Shown: positions 1-10,636, numbered from the stretch's first letter. The stretch: 61,838 nucleotides of DNA from Streptomyces sp. sk2.1 (GCF_008120935.1 NZ_RDBO01000077.1:1908435-1970272); one strand, 5' to 3'. Notes: generated from the sequence alone by a model not told the origin. Numbers and translations: made by a program.

Positions 1-63
1 TTGGAAAGCAGGTGCTGTTCCCGGCCCCGCCGCCGCGGCCCGGGAACAGCACCTGCTTTCCAA
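1..63. terminator. Long perfect inverted repeat at the left edge
   Basis: Positions 1-24 and 40-63 are perfectly complementary arms of 24 bp around a 15-nt GC-only loop. No T-run follows on either side. Such hairpins commonly end transcription in streptomycetes without a U tract. It probably separates an upstream gene outside the window from the nitrilase transcript. The left arm starts at base 1, so the stem may extend beyond the window. Confidence 0.65.
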
Positions 64-160
64 GGGTGAGACCGGGGGAGCGTGTGGACCGCACGGGTGT
101 GAAACATGATCGACTCCGCCGGTTCACGGCGATGGTCTTGCCCCGCTGTGTGGCGGGGCT

Positions 161-195
161 TACGTTCTCCTCTACGTCCGTGTCTACGGGCGTAG
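161..195 (+). promoter_or_regulatory. Operator-like element upstream of the nitrilase gene
   Basis: TACGTTCT (161-168) is followed by the palindrome CTACG-GG-CGTAG (184-195), 44 bp before the start codon. The same pair of words with nearly identical spacing occurs at 4725-4760 in front of the dihydropyrimidinase arm. Recurrence at two promoters of one pathway makes this a likely binding site for a shared regulator, possibly a PucR- or GntR-type protein. No such regulator gene is in the window. Confidence 0.6.
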
Positions 196-239
196 AAAAC
201 GCGTTGAGGCTCTCTGACGCCGCGTCGAAGGAGCAGCTC

Positions 240-1082
240 ATGTCCCAAGTCGTACGCGCCGCACTCGTCCAGGCGACCTGGACCGGCGACACCGAATCCA
301 TGATCGCCAAGCATGAGGAACACGCACGCGAGGCCGCCCGTCAGGGTGCGCAGATCATCGGCTTCCAGGAGGTGTTCAACGCCCCCTACTTCTGCCAGGT
401 GCAGGAACCCGAGCACTACCGCTGGGCCGAGGCCGTGCCCGACGGGCCGACCGTCCGCCGGATGCAGGACCTCGCCCGGGAGACCGGCATGGTGATCGTC
501 GTGCCGGTCTACGAAGTCGAGCAGTCGGGCTTCTACTACAACACCGCCGCCGTGATCGATGCCGACGGCTCCTATCTCGGCAAGTACCGCAAGCACCACA
601 TCCCGCAGGTCAAGGGCTTCTGGGAGAAGTACTACTTCAAGCCCGGGAACGTCGGCTGGCCGGTCTTCGACACCGCCGTCGGCAAGGTCGGCGTCTACAT
701 CTGCTACGACCGCCACTTCCCGGAGGGGTGGCGCCAACTCGGGCTCAACGGAGCCCAGTTGGTGTACAACCCGTCGGCCACCTCGCGCGGCCTCTCCGGT
801 TATCTCTGGCAGCTGGAACAGCCCGCCTCGGCCGTCGCCAACGAATACTTCATCGCCGCGATCAACCGCGTGGGCCAGGAGGAGTACGGCGACAACGACT
901 TCTACGGGACCAGCTACTTCGTCGACCCGCGCGGCCAGTTCGTCGGCGAGGTCGCCAGCGACAAGGAGGAGGAACTCGTCGTCCGCGACCTCGACTTCGG
1001 CCTCATCGACGAGGTCAGGCAGCAGTGGGCGTTCTACCGGGACCGCCGCCCCGACGCGTACGAGGGACTGGTGGAGCCGTGA
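240..1082 (+). CDS. Beta-ureidopropionase / N-carbamoyl amide hydrolase (nitrilase family)
   Basis: A 280-aa nitrilase-superfamily C-N hydrolase expected to cleave N-carbamoyl-beta-alanine to beta-alanine, CO2 and ammonia, the last step of reductive uracil breakdown. The Glu-Lys-Cys triad is visible: Glu44 (GFQEVFNAPYF), Lys118 (YRKHHIP) and Cys155 (GVYICYDRHFPEGW). An open frame continues upstream to position 12, but the ATG at 240 gives the family's usual length and N-terminus (SQVVRAALVQ). The preceding bases are covered by the operator-like element. The stop overlaps the next gene's GTG by 4 nt, so the two are translationally coupled. The substrate is inferred from the nearby dihydropyrimidinase and nucleobase permease; a related N-carbamoyl amino acid amidase is the main alternative. 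Confidence 0.88.
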   Translation: MSQVVRAALVQATWTGDTESMIAKHEEHAREAARQGAQIIGFQEVFNAPYFCQVQEPEHYRWAEAVPDGPTVRRMQDLARETGMVIVVPVYEVEQSGFYYNTAAVIDADGSYLGKYRKHHIPQVKGFWEKYYFKPGNVGWPVFDTAVGKVGVYICYDRHFPEGWRQLGLNGAQLVYNPSATSRGLSGYLWQLEQPASAVANEYFIAAINRVGQEEYGDNDFYGTSYFVDPRGQFVGEVASDKEEELVVRDLDFGLIDEVRQQWAFYRDRRPDAYEGLVEP

Positions 1083-2362
1083 GCAGTCTGCACGACCGCC
1101 ATCTCGCCGTCTGCCCCGACTGGCTGGCGCTCTATTACAAGAAGCCCCTGGAGATCACCCACGGCGAGGGCCGCCACGTCTGGGACGCCGACGGCCGGCG
1201 CTACCTCGACTTCTTCGGCGGCATCCTCACCACCATGACCGCCCACGCCCTGCCCGAGGTGACCAAGGCGGTCGCCGAGCAGGCGGGGCGGATCATCCAC
1301 TCCTCCACGCTCTACCTCAACCGGCCGATGGTCGAGCTGGCCGAGCGCATCGCCGCGCTCTCCGGAATCCCGGACGCCCGGGTCTTCTTCACCACCTCCG
1401 GCACCGAGGCCAACGACACGGCCCTGCTGCTCGCCACCGCGTACCGCAGGTCGAACCAGATCCTCGCGATGCGCAACAGCTACCACGGCAGGTCCTTCTC
1501 CGCGGTCTCCATCACCGGCAACAACGCCTGGTCGCCCACCAGCCTGTCGCCGTTGCAGACGCTGTACGTGCACGGTGGCGTCCGCACCCGGGGGCCGTAC
1601 GCGCACCTCGGTGACGCGGAGTTCGTCGCGGCCTGCGTGGCGGACCTGGAGGACCTGCTCGGCCACACCCGGACACCGGCCGCGCTGATCGCCGAACCCA
1701 TCCAGGGCGTCGGCGGGTTCACCTCGCCGCCCGACGGGCTGTACGCGGAGTTCCGCCGGGTCCTCGACCGGCACGGCGTCCTGTGGATCTCCGACGAGGT
1801 GCAGACCGGCTGGGGCCGCTCCGGCGAGCACTTCTGGGGCTGGCAGGCGCACGGCAGGAACGGGCCGCCGGACATCCTCACCTTCGCCAAGGGCATCGGG
1901 AACGGCATGTCGATCGGTGGTGTCGTGGCCCGCGCCGACGTCATGAACTGCCTGGACGCCAACTCCATCTCGACCTTCGGCGGTTCCCCGGTCACCATGG
2001 CGGCGGGCCTGGCCAACCTCTCGTACCTGCTGGAGCACGACCTCCAGGGCAACGCCCGGCGGGTCGGCGGGCTGCTGATCGAGCGGCTGCGGGCGATCGG
2101 GGCGGGTTCGGAGCACGTGCGGGAGGTGCGCGGCCGGGGCCTGATGATCGGCATCGAGCTGGTGCGGCCCGGCACCGACGAGGCGGACCCGCAGGCGGCC
2201 GCGGCGGTGCTGGAGGCGGCCCGGGAGGGCGGCCTGCTCATCGGCAAGGGCGGCGGCCACAACACCAGCGTGCTGCGGATCGCGCCGCCGCTCTCGCTGA
2301 CCATCCCGGAAGCGGAGGAGGGGGCCGAGATCCTGGCCGAGGCCCTTCGGTCGGTGGCCTGA
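1079..2362 (+). CDS. Class III PLP-dependent aminotransferase (probable beta-alanine transaminase)
   Basis: A 427-aa fold-type I, class III (omega) aminotransferase. The PLP lysine is Lys271 in FAKGIGNGMS, preceded by the cofactor-phosphate segment SDEVQTGWGR. GTG at 1079 sits inside the TGA of the nitrilase gene (GTGA overlap), which fixes the start and indicates one operon. Next to a beta-ureidopropionase the natural substrate would be beta-alanine, transaminated to malonate semialdehyde. That assignment is contextual: the family also includes acetylornithine, GABA and alanine-glyoxylate aminotransferases. The gene is intact and of normal length. Confidence 0.85.
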   Translation: MSSLHDRHLAVCPDWLALYYKKPLEITHGEGRHVWDADGRRYLDFFGGILTTMTAHALPEVTKAVAEQAGRIIHSSTLYLNRPMVELAERIAALSGIPDARVFFTTSGTEANDTALLLATAYRRSNQILAMRNSYHGRSFSAVSITGNNAWSPTSLSPLQTLYVHGGVRTRGPYAHLGDAEFVAACVADLEDLLGHTRTPAALIAEPIQGVGGFTSPPDGLYAEFRRVLDRHGVLWISDEVQTGWGRSGEHFWGWQAHGRNGPPDILTFAKGIGNGMSIGGVVARADVMNCLDANSISTFGGSPVTMAAGLANLSYLLEHDLQGNARRVGGLLIERLRAIGAGSEHVREVRGRGLMIGIELVRPGTDEADPQAAAAVLEAAREGGLLIGKGGGHNTSVLRIAPPLSLTIPEAEEGAEILAEALRSVA

Positions 2363-2511
2363 GACCGGGCGGGCCGGTGCGGTGCGGGCGGATCGGTGCG
2401 CACCGCACCGGTCGGCCGACGAGGGTGGACCGGTGCGGCCCGGCCCGCCGGCGTCGGCGGGCCGGGCGGCGGACGGGCCCCGGCCGGTGGCTCAGGGGCC
2501 CGCCCGGCCGG

Positions 2512-4398
2512 TCAGCCGCGGTGGCCGGTGGGGCGGGTGAGGTCCAGGCCGCGGACCGGGTCGAGCTCGCCGTGGTACGCCAGGTCCCGGTGGCGCACCT
2601 CGGTGATCCTCAGCGACGCCTCGGCGACGCCCCGGTCCACCGTGACCTTGAAGCGCACCGAGCCGTCCTTCTTCGTGGTGCCGGTCAGCTCGCGCACCGT
2701 GCCGCCGGCCGTCAGCTCGGCGGTGACCTCCGCGCCCTTCACCGGCGCGCCCTGCGCGGTCGTCACGACGCCGTGCGCGGTGACCTTCCAGGCCGCGTCG
2801 GTACCGGGCCGGCCGAGCAGTTTGCTCTCGGCCGTCAGCGAGGCCACGGCGAGCTGCGACGGCGGGGCGGGCTGGTCGAGGGCGACCCGGTCCACCGTCC
2901 AGAAGGCGCTGTTCGTGCCGGTGTAGCGGAAGCTCAGCCGGGCCGTCCGCGCACCCGCCGGGACGGTGAGTCCGATGCGCTCGACGGTGTTGCTGTCGGA
3001 CCGGTAGGACTTCACGGGCTGCGGGGCGCCGCCGTCGTACGAGACGTACACGTCACCGGTCTGCGGGCCGTCGACCCGGTAGTTCGTCGCGTACGAGACG
3101 GTCGCCGTCGCCGCGCCGTTCAGCTCGTACGCGGGGCTGATCAGGGTGGAGTCGAACTGCCCGGCGTCATGCGCCTTGTCGTCCCACTCGTCGGAGTCGG
3201 CGACCGCGAACACGTCGCGGGCGCGGACGTTCGTCTCGCGGCCCTGGCCGCGCTCGGCGTCGGACCAGAACTCGTCGGTGGCGAAGGCCCAGCCGCGCCA
3301 CTCGGTGACGCCGCCGGCCGGCATCCGCGAGTTGTCGATGGACCAGCCCCCGGGCGCGGTGTTCGTCCACCCCCTGGCGTCGGCCGGGAGCTTCGTCTCG
3401 TCGACGGGCCCGCGCAGCGAGGGGCGCAGCGCGTCGAAGGCATCCGTCCCCGGCTCGGCGAGCGAGGTGCCGTCCAGGTCCCAGGCGGGGTCGGTGGCGA
3501 CGCCCTCGTGGCGCAGGACCGTGGGCGCGATGTCGGTGATCTTGACATCGTCGCGGACCGAGCCGGGCCGGATGTCCTTGCCCTTGGCGATCACGAACGT
3601 GCCGCGCTCCAGCGGGGTGTTGCCGCCGTGTCCGCCGGTGGGGGTGTGGCCGTGGTCGGCGGTGACGACGACGAGCCAGTCCTCCTGCGCGTACGTCGGC
3701 CGCGAGGCCACCGCGTCGAGCAGCCGGCCCACCTGGGCGTCGGCGGTGTTCAGGGCCTTGAGGTAGGCGGCGCTGGAGGAGCCGGTGCTGTGGCCCGCGC
3801 CGTCGACCTCGTCGAGGTGGACGAAGGTGGAGTCGGGGTTGCCGTGCGCGAGGTAGTCGGTGGCCCTGGCGGTGGTGCCCTCGTCGTTGCCGCCCGCTAT
3901 CCGCAGATCGGTCCTCGCCCCGAAGACGGTCCGGGGGATCGGGCTCCAGGTGCCGACGACCAGGGTGGACGTGGCCGGGTCCGCGGTCTCCAGCCGGGTC
4001 GCGTAGTCCGGGTAGCGGTCGTAGTTCGGGTTCGTGAAGTCGTTGTCCTTCACGTTGTGCTTGTCGGGCCAGACGCCGGTGGCGATGGAGGACCAGCCGG
4101 CGCCGGAGACGGTCGGGGCCATCGGGTTGGCGTACAGGTTGCTCCGGGCGGTCAGTCCGTCGGCCATCAATCGCTCGATGCGCGGTACGTCGGCGCGCGA
4201 GAAGGCGTCGAAGGTGGCGCCGTCGATGCCGATGACCAGGGTCTTCGCCTGCTTGGTACCGGACGGCAGACCGGCGTACGGGGCGGCGGACGGCGATGCG
4301 GGGCTCTGGGCGCGGGCGGCGGTGGTGGCGAGCGGCAGGGCGACGGCGGCGACGGTTGCGGCGGCCAGCACCGTACGCGCGGAGCGCGACAGGGACAC
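2512..4398 (-). CDS. Secreted alkaline-phosphatase-fold phosphodiesterase
   Basis: A 628-aa exported protein of the type I phosphodiesterase/nucleotide pyrophosphatase (alkaline phosphatase superfamily). The GTG at 4398 has an upstream GGAGG (spacing 5) and gives a signal peptide with a hydrophobic core and an AARA-type cleavage site around residue 30; the longer open frame adds only an arginine-rich stretch. Core motifs: the N-terminal metal/nucleophile region LVIGIDGATFD, the later THP-like segment VVTADHGHTPTGGHGG with metal-binding Asp/His, and a His-rich VHLDEVDGAGHSTG. About 200 C-terminal residues form beta-sandwich-like domains, perhaps for binding. It lies between the two pyrimidine arms on the opposite strand. 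A link to that pathway (phosphate release from extracellular nucleotides) is only a guess. Confidence 0.82.
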   Translation of the reverse strand: MSLSRSARTVLAAATVAAVALPLATTAARAQSPASPSAAPYAGLPSGTKQAKTLVIGIDGATFDAFSRADVPRIERLMADGLTARSNLYANPMAPTVSGAGWSSIATGVWPDKHNVKDNDFTNPNYDRYPDYATRLETADPATSTLVVGTWSPIPRTVFGARTDLRIAGGNDEGTTARATDYLAHGNPDSTFVHLDEVDGAGHSTGSSSAAYLKALNTADAQVGRLLDAVASRPTYAQEDWLVVVTADHGHTPTGGHGGNTPLERGTFVIAKGKDIRPGSVRDDVKITDIAPTVLRHEGVATDPAWDLDGTSLAEPGTDAFDALRPSLRGPVDETKLPADARGWTNTAPGGWSIDNSRMPAGGVTEWRGWAFATDEFWSDAERGQGRETNVRARDVFAVADSDEWDDKAHDAGQFDSTLISPAYELNGAATATVSYATNYRVDGPQTGDVYVSYDGGAPQPVKSYRSDSNTVERIGLTVPAGARTARLSFRYTGTNSAFWTVDRVALDQPAPPSQLAVASLTAESKLLGRPGTDAAWKVTAHGVVTTAQGAPVKGAEVTAELTAGGTVRELTGTTKKDGSVRFKVTVDRGVAEASLRITEVRHRDLAYHGELDPVRGLDLTRPTGHRG

Positions 4399-4475
4399 GT
4401 GATCCTCCGGGATCGGTCGAGGGGCACCGGACAACGGGGGGCGTCCGGTGGTGTGTTCGAGGCTGGCCCTCGGTG

Positions 4476-4488
4476 GTGATCGGATCAC
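4476..4488. promoter_or_regulatory. 13-bp palindrome upstream of the phosphodiesterase gene
   Basis: GTGATC-G-GATCAC is a perfect odd palindrome 78 bp upstream of the GTG start, in the 390-bp divergent intergenic region (4399-4789). It could be an operator for the phosphodiesterase gene. No Pho-box-like direct repeats were recognised there. Confidence 0.35.
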
Positions 4489-4724
4489 GCCGCGTACGGG
4501 ACGGGCGCATGAACCGTACTCGACATCTGGACCAGACCCGTCATCAATTCGTTACCCACGAGCGGGCCCGCGACTCCCCGGCCGCTCCGCGCGCGCACCC
4601 GCACCGGCCCGCGGACGGCGCCGGCCCACGACGCGTTGTGGGCCGGTGGAGTGTCGGGCGGATGAAACAGAAACGTCTTCAGCGGTTAGCGGCAGCGGTA
4701 TTGCCACAGTGGGTAACCCACTTC

Positions 4725-4760
4725 TACGTTCTTCATCACGCACCTCATCTACGTGCGTAG
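4725..4760 (+). promoter_or_regulatory. Second copy of the pathway operator-like element
   Basis: TACGTTCT (4725-4732) followed by CTACG-TG-CGTAG (4749-4760) repeats the arrangement at 161-195, with word starts 24 bp apart here versus 23 bp there. It ends 29 bp before the ATG of the small ORF that heads the dihydropyrimidinase transcript. Confidence 0.6.
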
Positions 4761-4789
4761 ACCCATTCCGCCACAGTGAGGAGGGGTAC

Positions 4790-4945
4790 ATGAGCCGCGC
4801 CGTCTTCCACGGCGGTCCCACCGGCGTCGCGCCCGACGGGAGCCGTGCCGCCGTACGCACCGGGGGCGCCCGCGCCGTGCCCTTCGCGGCACACGGCATC
4901 CGCGCCGCCGACGCTCTCGGCACCGGCCCCCGAACCGCCGGGTGA
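4790..4945 (+). CDS. Small ORF (51 aa) at the head of the dihydropyrimidinase transcript
   Basis: ATG at 4790 follows a good ribosome site (GAGGAGG, spacing 6) and opens a 51-codon frame beginning MSRAVFHGGPTG and ending at the TGA at 4943-4945. No family is recognised; the product is Ala/Gly/Arg-rich with no membrane segment. Its stop coincides with the start of a 13-bp inverted repeat (4944-4999). The dihydropyrimidinase start lies 136 nt downstream. The arrangement of operator, short translated ORF, hairpin and enzyme resembles a leader-peptide/attenuator, but it could also be a real small protein. Confidence 0.5.
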   Translation: MSRAVFHGGPTGVAPDGSRAAVRTGGARAVPFAAHGIRAADALGTGPRTAG

Positions 4946-4999
4946 ACACACGGGCGGACGGGGCCGCCGACCGGCCGCTGCCCGGACGCCCGTGTGTTC
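4944..4999 (+). terminator. Inverted repeat between the small ORF and dihydropyrimidinase
   Basis: The arms GAACACACGGGCG (4944-4956) and CGCCCGTGTGTTC (4987-4999) are perfectly complementary, with a 30-nt GC-rich interior that can pair further. It begins on the stop codon of the small ORF, so translation of that ORF could influence folding. It may act as an attenuator, a terminator or an mRNA-stabilising hairpin. Confidence 0.5.
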
Positions 5000-5081
5000 C
5001 GACCGGCCGGGCCGTCCGCCGCGGCACGGCCGGAGGCAGCCGTGTTCCCCGGCGGACGCGATGTGAAGGGACTTGTGAGGT

Positions 5082-6473
5082 ATGACTCGGACTCTGATTA
5101 CCGGTGGCCTTGTGATCACGGCCGCCGAGGAGCTGCACGCGGACGTGCTGATCGAGAACGGCCGGGTGGTGGCGCTGGCGACACCGGGCAGCCAGCAGTG
5201 GACTGCCGACCGGGTCATCGACGCGTCGCACAAGTACGTGATCCCGGGCGGGATCGACGCGCACACGCACATGGAGATGCCGTTCGGCGGCACCTTCGCG
5301 TCGGACACGTTCGAGACGGGCACGAGGGCCGCGGCCTGGGGCGGCACGACCACCGTCATCGACTTCGCGGTGCAGTCCAAGGGGGCGGCGCTGCGGGAGG
5401 GGCTGGACACCTGGCACGCGAAGGCCGACGGCAACTGCGCCATCGACTACGGATTCCACATGATCGTGGCGGACGTGAACGAGTCGACGCTGAAGGAGAT
5501 GGACGGGCTCGTCGAGGAGGGCGTGAGCTCGTTCAAGCTGTTCATGGCGTACCCGGGGGTCTTCTACTCGGACGACGGGCAGATCCTGCGGGCGATGCAG
5601 CGGGCCGGCGGGAACGGCGGGCTGATCATGATGCACGCGGAGAACGGCATCGCGATCGACGTGCTGGTGGAACAGGCACTGGCCCGCGGCGAGACCGACC
5701 CGCGTTACCACGGAGAGGTCCGCAAGGCGCTGCTGGAGTCGGAGGCGACGCACCGCGCGATCAAACTGGCGCAGGTCGCCGGCTCGCCGCTGTACGTGGT
5801 GCACGTTTCGGCGCAGGAGGCGGTGGCCGAGCTGACCCGCGCCCGGGACGAGGGCCTGCCGGTCTTCGGGGAGACCTGCCCGCAGTACCTGTTCCTGTCG
5901 ACGGACAACCTCGCCGAGCCCGACTTCGAGGGCGCGAAGTACGTGTGCAGCACGCCGCTGCGGCCCAAGGAGCACCAGGCGGCGCTCTGGCGGGGCCTGC
6001 GCACCGACGACCTCCAGGTGGTGTCGACGGACCACTGCCCGTTCTGCTTCTCCGGCCAGAAGGAGATGGGCCGCGGCGACTTCTCCAGGATCCCCAACGG
6101 GATGCCGGGCGTGGAGCACCGGATGGACCTGCTGCACCAGGCGGTGGTGGACGGGCACATCTCGCGGCGCCGCTGGATCGAGATCGCCTGCGCGGCACCG
6201 GCCCGGATGTTCGGCCTGTACCCGAGGAAGGGCACCATCGCGCCGGGCACGGACGCCGACATCGTCATCTACGACCCGGCCGCCGAACAGACCCTCTCCG
6301 CCGAGACCCACCACATGAACGTCGACTACTCGGCGTACGAGGGCAAGCGGCTGACGGGGCGGGTGGAAACGGTCCTGTCGCGCGGCGAACCCGTCATCAC
6401 CGAGCGGGAGTTCACGGGCCGTGCCGGGCACGGCGTGTACACCCCGCGCGGTCTCTGCCAGTACCTGGACTGA
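5082..6473 (+). CDS. hydA: Dihydropyrimidinase / hydantoinase
   Basis: A 463-aa cyclic-amidohydrolase that opens 5,6-dihydrouracil or hydantoin rings to N-carbamoyl amino acids. All binuclear metal ligands of the family are visible: His61 and His63 (DAHTHMEMPF), the carbamylated Lys152 (SSFKLFMAYP), His185 (MMHAENG), His241 (YVVHVSA) and Asp317 (STDHCPF). ATG at 5082 has GTGAGG-type pairing and gives the standard N-terminus TRTLITGGLVI. The product is the substrate of the nitrilase-type hydrolase encoded at 240-1082. The gene follows the second operator-like element and a leader-like ORF. Whether it prefers dihydropyrimidines or hydantoins cannot be read from the sequence. Confidence 0.93.
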   Translation: MTRTLITGGLVITAAEELHADVLIENGRVVALATPGSQQWTADRVIDASHKYVIPGGIDAHTHMEMPFGGTFASDTFETGTRAAAWGGTTTVIDFAVQSKGAALREGLDTWHAKADGNCAIDYGFHMIVADVNESTLKEMDGLVEEGVSSFKLFMAYPGVFYSDDGQILRAMQRAGGNGGLIMMHAENGIAIDVLVEQALARGETDPRYHGEVRKALLESEATHRAIKLAQVAGSPLYVVHVSAQEAVAELTRARDEGLPVFGETCPQYLFLSTDNLAEPDFEGAKYVCSTPLRPKEHQAALWRGLRTDDLQVVSTDHCPFCFSGQKEMGRGDFSRIPNGMPGVEHRMDLLHQAVVDGHISRRRWIEIACAAPARMFGLYPRKGTIAPGTDADIVIYDPAAEQTLSAETHHMNVDYSAYEGKRLTGRVETVLSRGEPVITEREFTGRAGHGVYTPRGLCQYLD

Positions 6474-6485
6474 CCGGTCCGGCAC

Positions 6486-6525
6486 GCCGGGTGCCGTGGG
6501 CGGCGCACCGCCCGCGGCACCCGGC
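6486..6525 (+). terminator. Hairpin between dihydropyrimidinase and the LLM oxidoreductase
   Basis: Two 18-bp arms (6486-6503, 6508-6525) pair with one G-T mismatch around a CGCA loop, 12 nt after the dihydropyrimidinase stop. No T-run follows. It could terminate or attenuate readthrough into the next gene. Confidence 0.55.
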
Positions 6526-6616
6526 GCCGGCAGGCAAGCAGACACGTGTGGATCGTCCGGCGGTCCGCGGCGCGACCGCGACCGCCGGTCCGGACTCGAC
6601 CAATGAGGGGCCTCAC

Positions 6617-7636
6617 ATGGACTTCGGACTCGTCCTGCAGACCGACCCGCCCGCCTCGGCCGTCGTCGGCCTGATGCGCCGCGCCGAACGCAACGGCTTC
6701 AGCCACGGCTGGACCTTCGACTCCGCCGTGCTGTGGCAGGAGCCGTTCGTCATCTACAGCCAGATCCTCGAACACACCGAGAACCTCGTCGTCGGCCCGA
6801 TGGTCACCAACCCGGGCACCCGCACCTGGGAGGTGACCGCCTCCACCTTCGCCACCCTCAACGACATGTACGGCAACCGCACCGTCTGCGGCATCGGGCG
6901 GGGCGACTCCGCGATGCGCGTCGCCGGGCGCAAGCCGAACACGCTCGCCCGGATCAGCGGGGCGATGAGGACGATCCGGGCCCTGGGCCGCGGCGACGAG
7001 GCCGACCTCGGCGGCACGGTCATCAAGTTCCCGTGGGTGCGGGAGGGCGCCGAGGTCCCCGTGTGGATGGCGGCGTACGGGCCCAAGGCGCTGAAGATGA
7101 CCGGCGAGGAGGCCGACGGCTTCATCCTCCAGCTCGCCGACCCGTTCCTCACCGAGTACATGGTGAAGGCGGTGCGCGACGCGGCCGTCGCCGCCGGGCG
7201 CGACCCGTCGGAGGTGAAGATCTGCGTCGCCGCGCCCGCGTACGTCACGGCGGACGACTCGCCCGAGGCGCTCGCCCACGCCCGGGAGCAGTGCCGCTGG
7301 TTCGGCGGCATGGTCGGCAACCACGTCGCGGACCTGGTGGAGAAGTACGGCTCGGACTCGGGCCTGGTGCCGCAGGAGCTGACGGACTACATCAAGGCGC
7401 GCGACGGGTACGACTACGCGCACCACGGCCGCTCCGGGAACCCCGACACGAAGTTCGTGCCGGACGAGATCGTGGACCGCTTCTGCCTGATCGGCCCGGT
7501 CGGGACGCACCTCGAAAGGCTGCGCGCGCTGCGGGACCTGGGCGTCGACCAGTTCGCGCTGTACGCGATGCACGACGCGAAGGAGTCGGTGATCGACGAG
7601 TACGGACAGCACGTCATTCCCGCACTCGACGCCTGA
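6617..7636 (+). CDS. LLM-class F420-dependent oxidoreductase (TIGR03842-like)
   Basis: A 339-aa luciferase-like TIM-barrel protein with the LLM signature pieces: N-terminal FGLVLQTDPPAS, then NRTVCGIGRGDSAMRV and VPVWMAAYGPKALKMTGE. ATG at 6617 is the first start matching family N-termini; the GAGGGG-like site upstream is weak. The enzyme should use reduced or oxidised coenzyme F420 (FMN is possible). Members of this subfamily are repeatedly found beside dihydropyrimidinase and NCS1 permease genes. A role in reducing or oxidising the pyrimidine or hydantoin ring is an inference from that context only. The gene is intact and precedes the permease by 168 nt. Confidence 0.85.
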   Translation: MDFGLVLQTDPPASAVVGLMRRAERNGFSHGWTFDSAVLWQEPFVIYSQILEHTENLVVGPMVTNPGTRTWEVTASTFATLNDMYGNRTVCGIGRGDSAMRVAGRKPNTLARISGAMRTIRALGRGDEADLGGTVIKFPWVREGAEVPVWMAAYGPKALKMTGEEADGFILQLADPFLTEYMVKAVRDAAVAAGRDPSEVKICVAAPAYVTADDSPEALAHAREQCRWFGGMVGNHVADLVEKYGSDSGLVPQELTDYIKARDGYDYAHHGRSGNPDTKFVPDEIVDRFCLIGPVGTHLERLRALRDLGVDQFALYAMHDAKESVIDEYGQHVIPALDA

Positions 7637-7804
7637 CGGACGGCCCGTCCCGACCAGCGCACACCGCCCGCACCCCGGCCACCGTTCCTCCGCCCACCGG
7701 CCGGGGCCCGACCGGGCAAGGCAGTTCACGGCACCCGCACGGCCATGTTCCTTCGTTCCCCGTGAGCCCGTCGGGCCCGCGGCATCCCATCGAACGGACT
7801 GCCC

Positions 7805-9355
<1,551 letters not shown>

Positions 9356-10636
9356 GAGCACGGGCACCGGTCCGGTCCGACGGGCGGCCGGTGTCAGCCG
9401 TCCACCCGGGAGCGAGGGGCCGGTGCCGACCCCCCCGCTCCCGGCCACCGGTGCCGTACCGGTGGTACGGGGGCGCGGCTCGACCGCCGGGGCCGCGAAG
9501 GCGGCGCAGGCGACACAGACCAGGACGACGGACATGGCGGCCCGCAGGCCGATGTGGTCGCCGAGGAAGCCGAGACCGGGCGGCCCGACGAGGAAGGCGA
9601 GGTAGCCGATGGTGGCGACCAGACCGACCCGGGCCGTCGGGCCGGGCCCGGATTCCCCCGCGGCGGTCAGCGCGAGCGGGAAGCCGAGCGAGGCGCCCAG
9701 GCCCCACAGCAGCACCGCGGCACCGGCCAGGACGGCGCTGTCGGAGACGATGACGACGAGCAGACCGAGCGCGCCGAGGGCGGCACTGGCGCGTACGACG
9801 GCGGTGCGCCCGAAGCGGTCCAGGAAGAACGCCCCGGTGAAGCGGCCCAGGGTCATGGCGGCGGCGAACCCGGCGTAGACGAGTGAACCGGTCGTGGCGT
9901 CCACGCCGTGGCCGTCGACCATCAGCAGGGGCAGCCAGTCGTTGGCGGAGCCCTCGGCCAGAGCCATGGCCAGCACGATCGCGCCGATGAGGAGGAGCTT
10001 CCCGTCCTTCCACACCGCCGGGTGCGGTCCGTCGTCGCCCTGCCCCGCCCCGCCGGGCGCGATGCGGCCGGTGCCCGCCGGGACGGCGCGCATCGCGTAC
10101 AGGAAGAGCCCGGTGGCGAGCAGGGTGATTCCGGCCAGGTGCCAGTGCGCGGGCACCCCGGCGGCGGTGACCGCCATGCCCGTACCGGCCCCGAGAACGG
10201 TGCCCAGGCTGAAGCAGCCGTGCAGCGCGGGCAGGGTCGTCGTACCGCTGATCCGCTCGACGTCCGTGCCGTCGACGTTCACGGCCACGTCACTGGTCCC
10301 CATCCCCGCCCCGAACGCGCAGAGGCCCGCCGTCACCACGGGTACGGACGCGGCGGCGCTGCCCGCGCAGATCGTGGCCATCCCGATGAGGAGCAGCAGT
10401 GTCCCTCCGGCGATGACGGGCCGGGTTCCGTACCGGGAGACCAGCCGGCCCGAGGAGACGATGCCCAGCATCGAGCCGAGCGACAGGCCGAACAGCACCA
10501 GGCCCATCTGCGCCGTGGACACGCCCAGCCGGTCCCGGATCTCGGGCGTGCGCGTCACCCATGACGACATCGAGATCCCGGCGAGCAGGAAGAGCAGGAA
10601 CAGCGCCTGGCGGCGCCGGGGCACGGCGCGGTACAT

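Noticed and set aside
1034..2403. Long open frames on the opposite strand of the aminotransferase gene
   Set aside because: Arg/Ala/Pro-rich composition with no family match. They are antisense shadows of a well-supported gene, as is common in high-GC DNA.
5705..6545. Antisense open frames over the dihydropyrimidinase gene
   Set aside because: No ribosome site and no recognisable domain; the plus-strand gene has all its catalytic residues.
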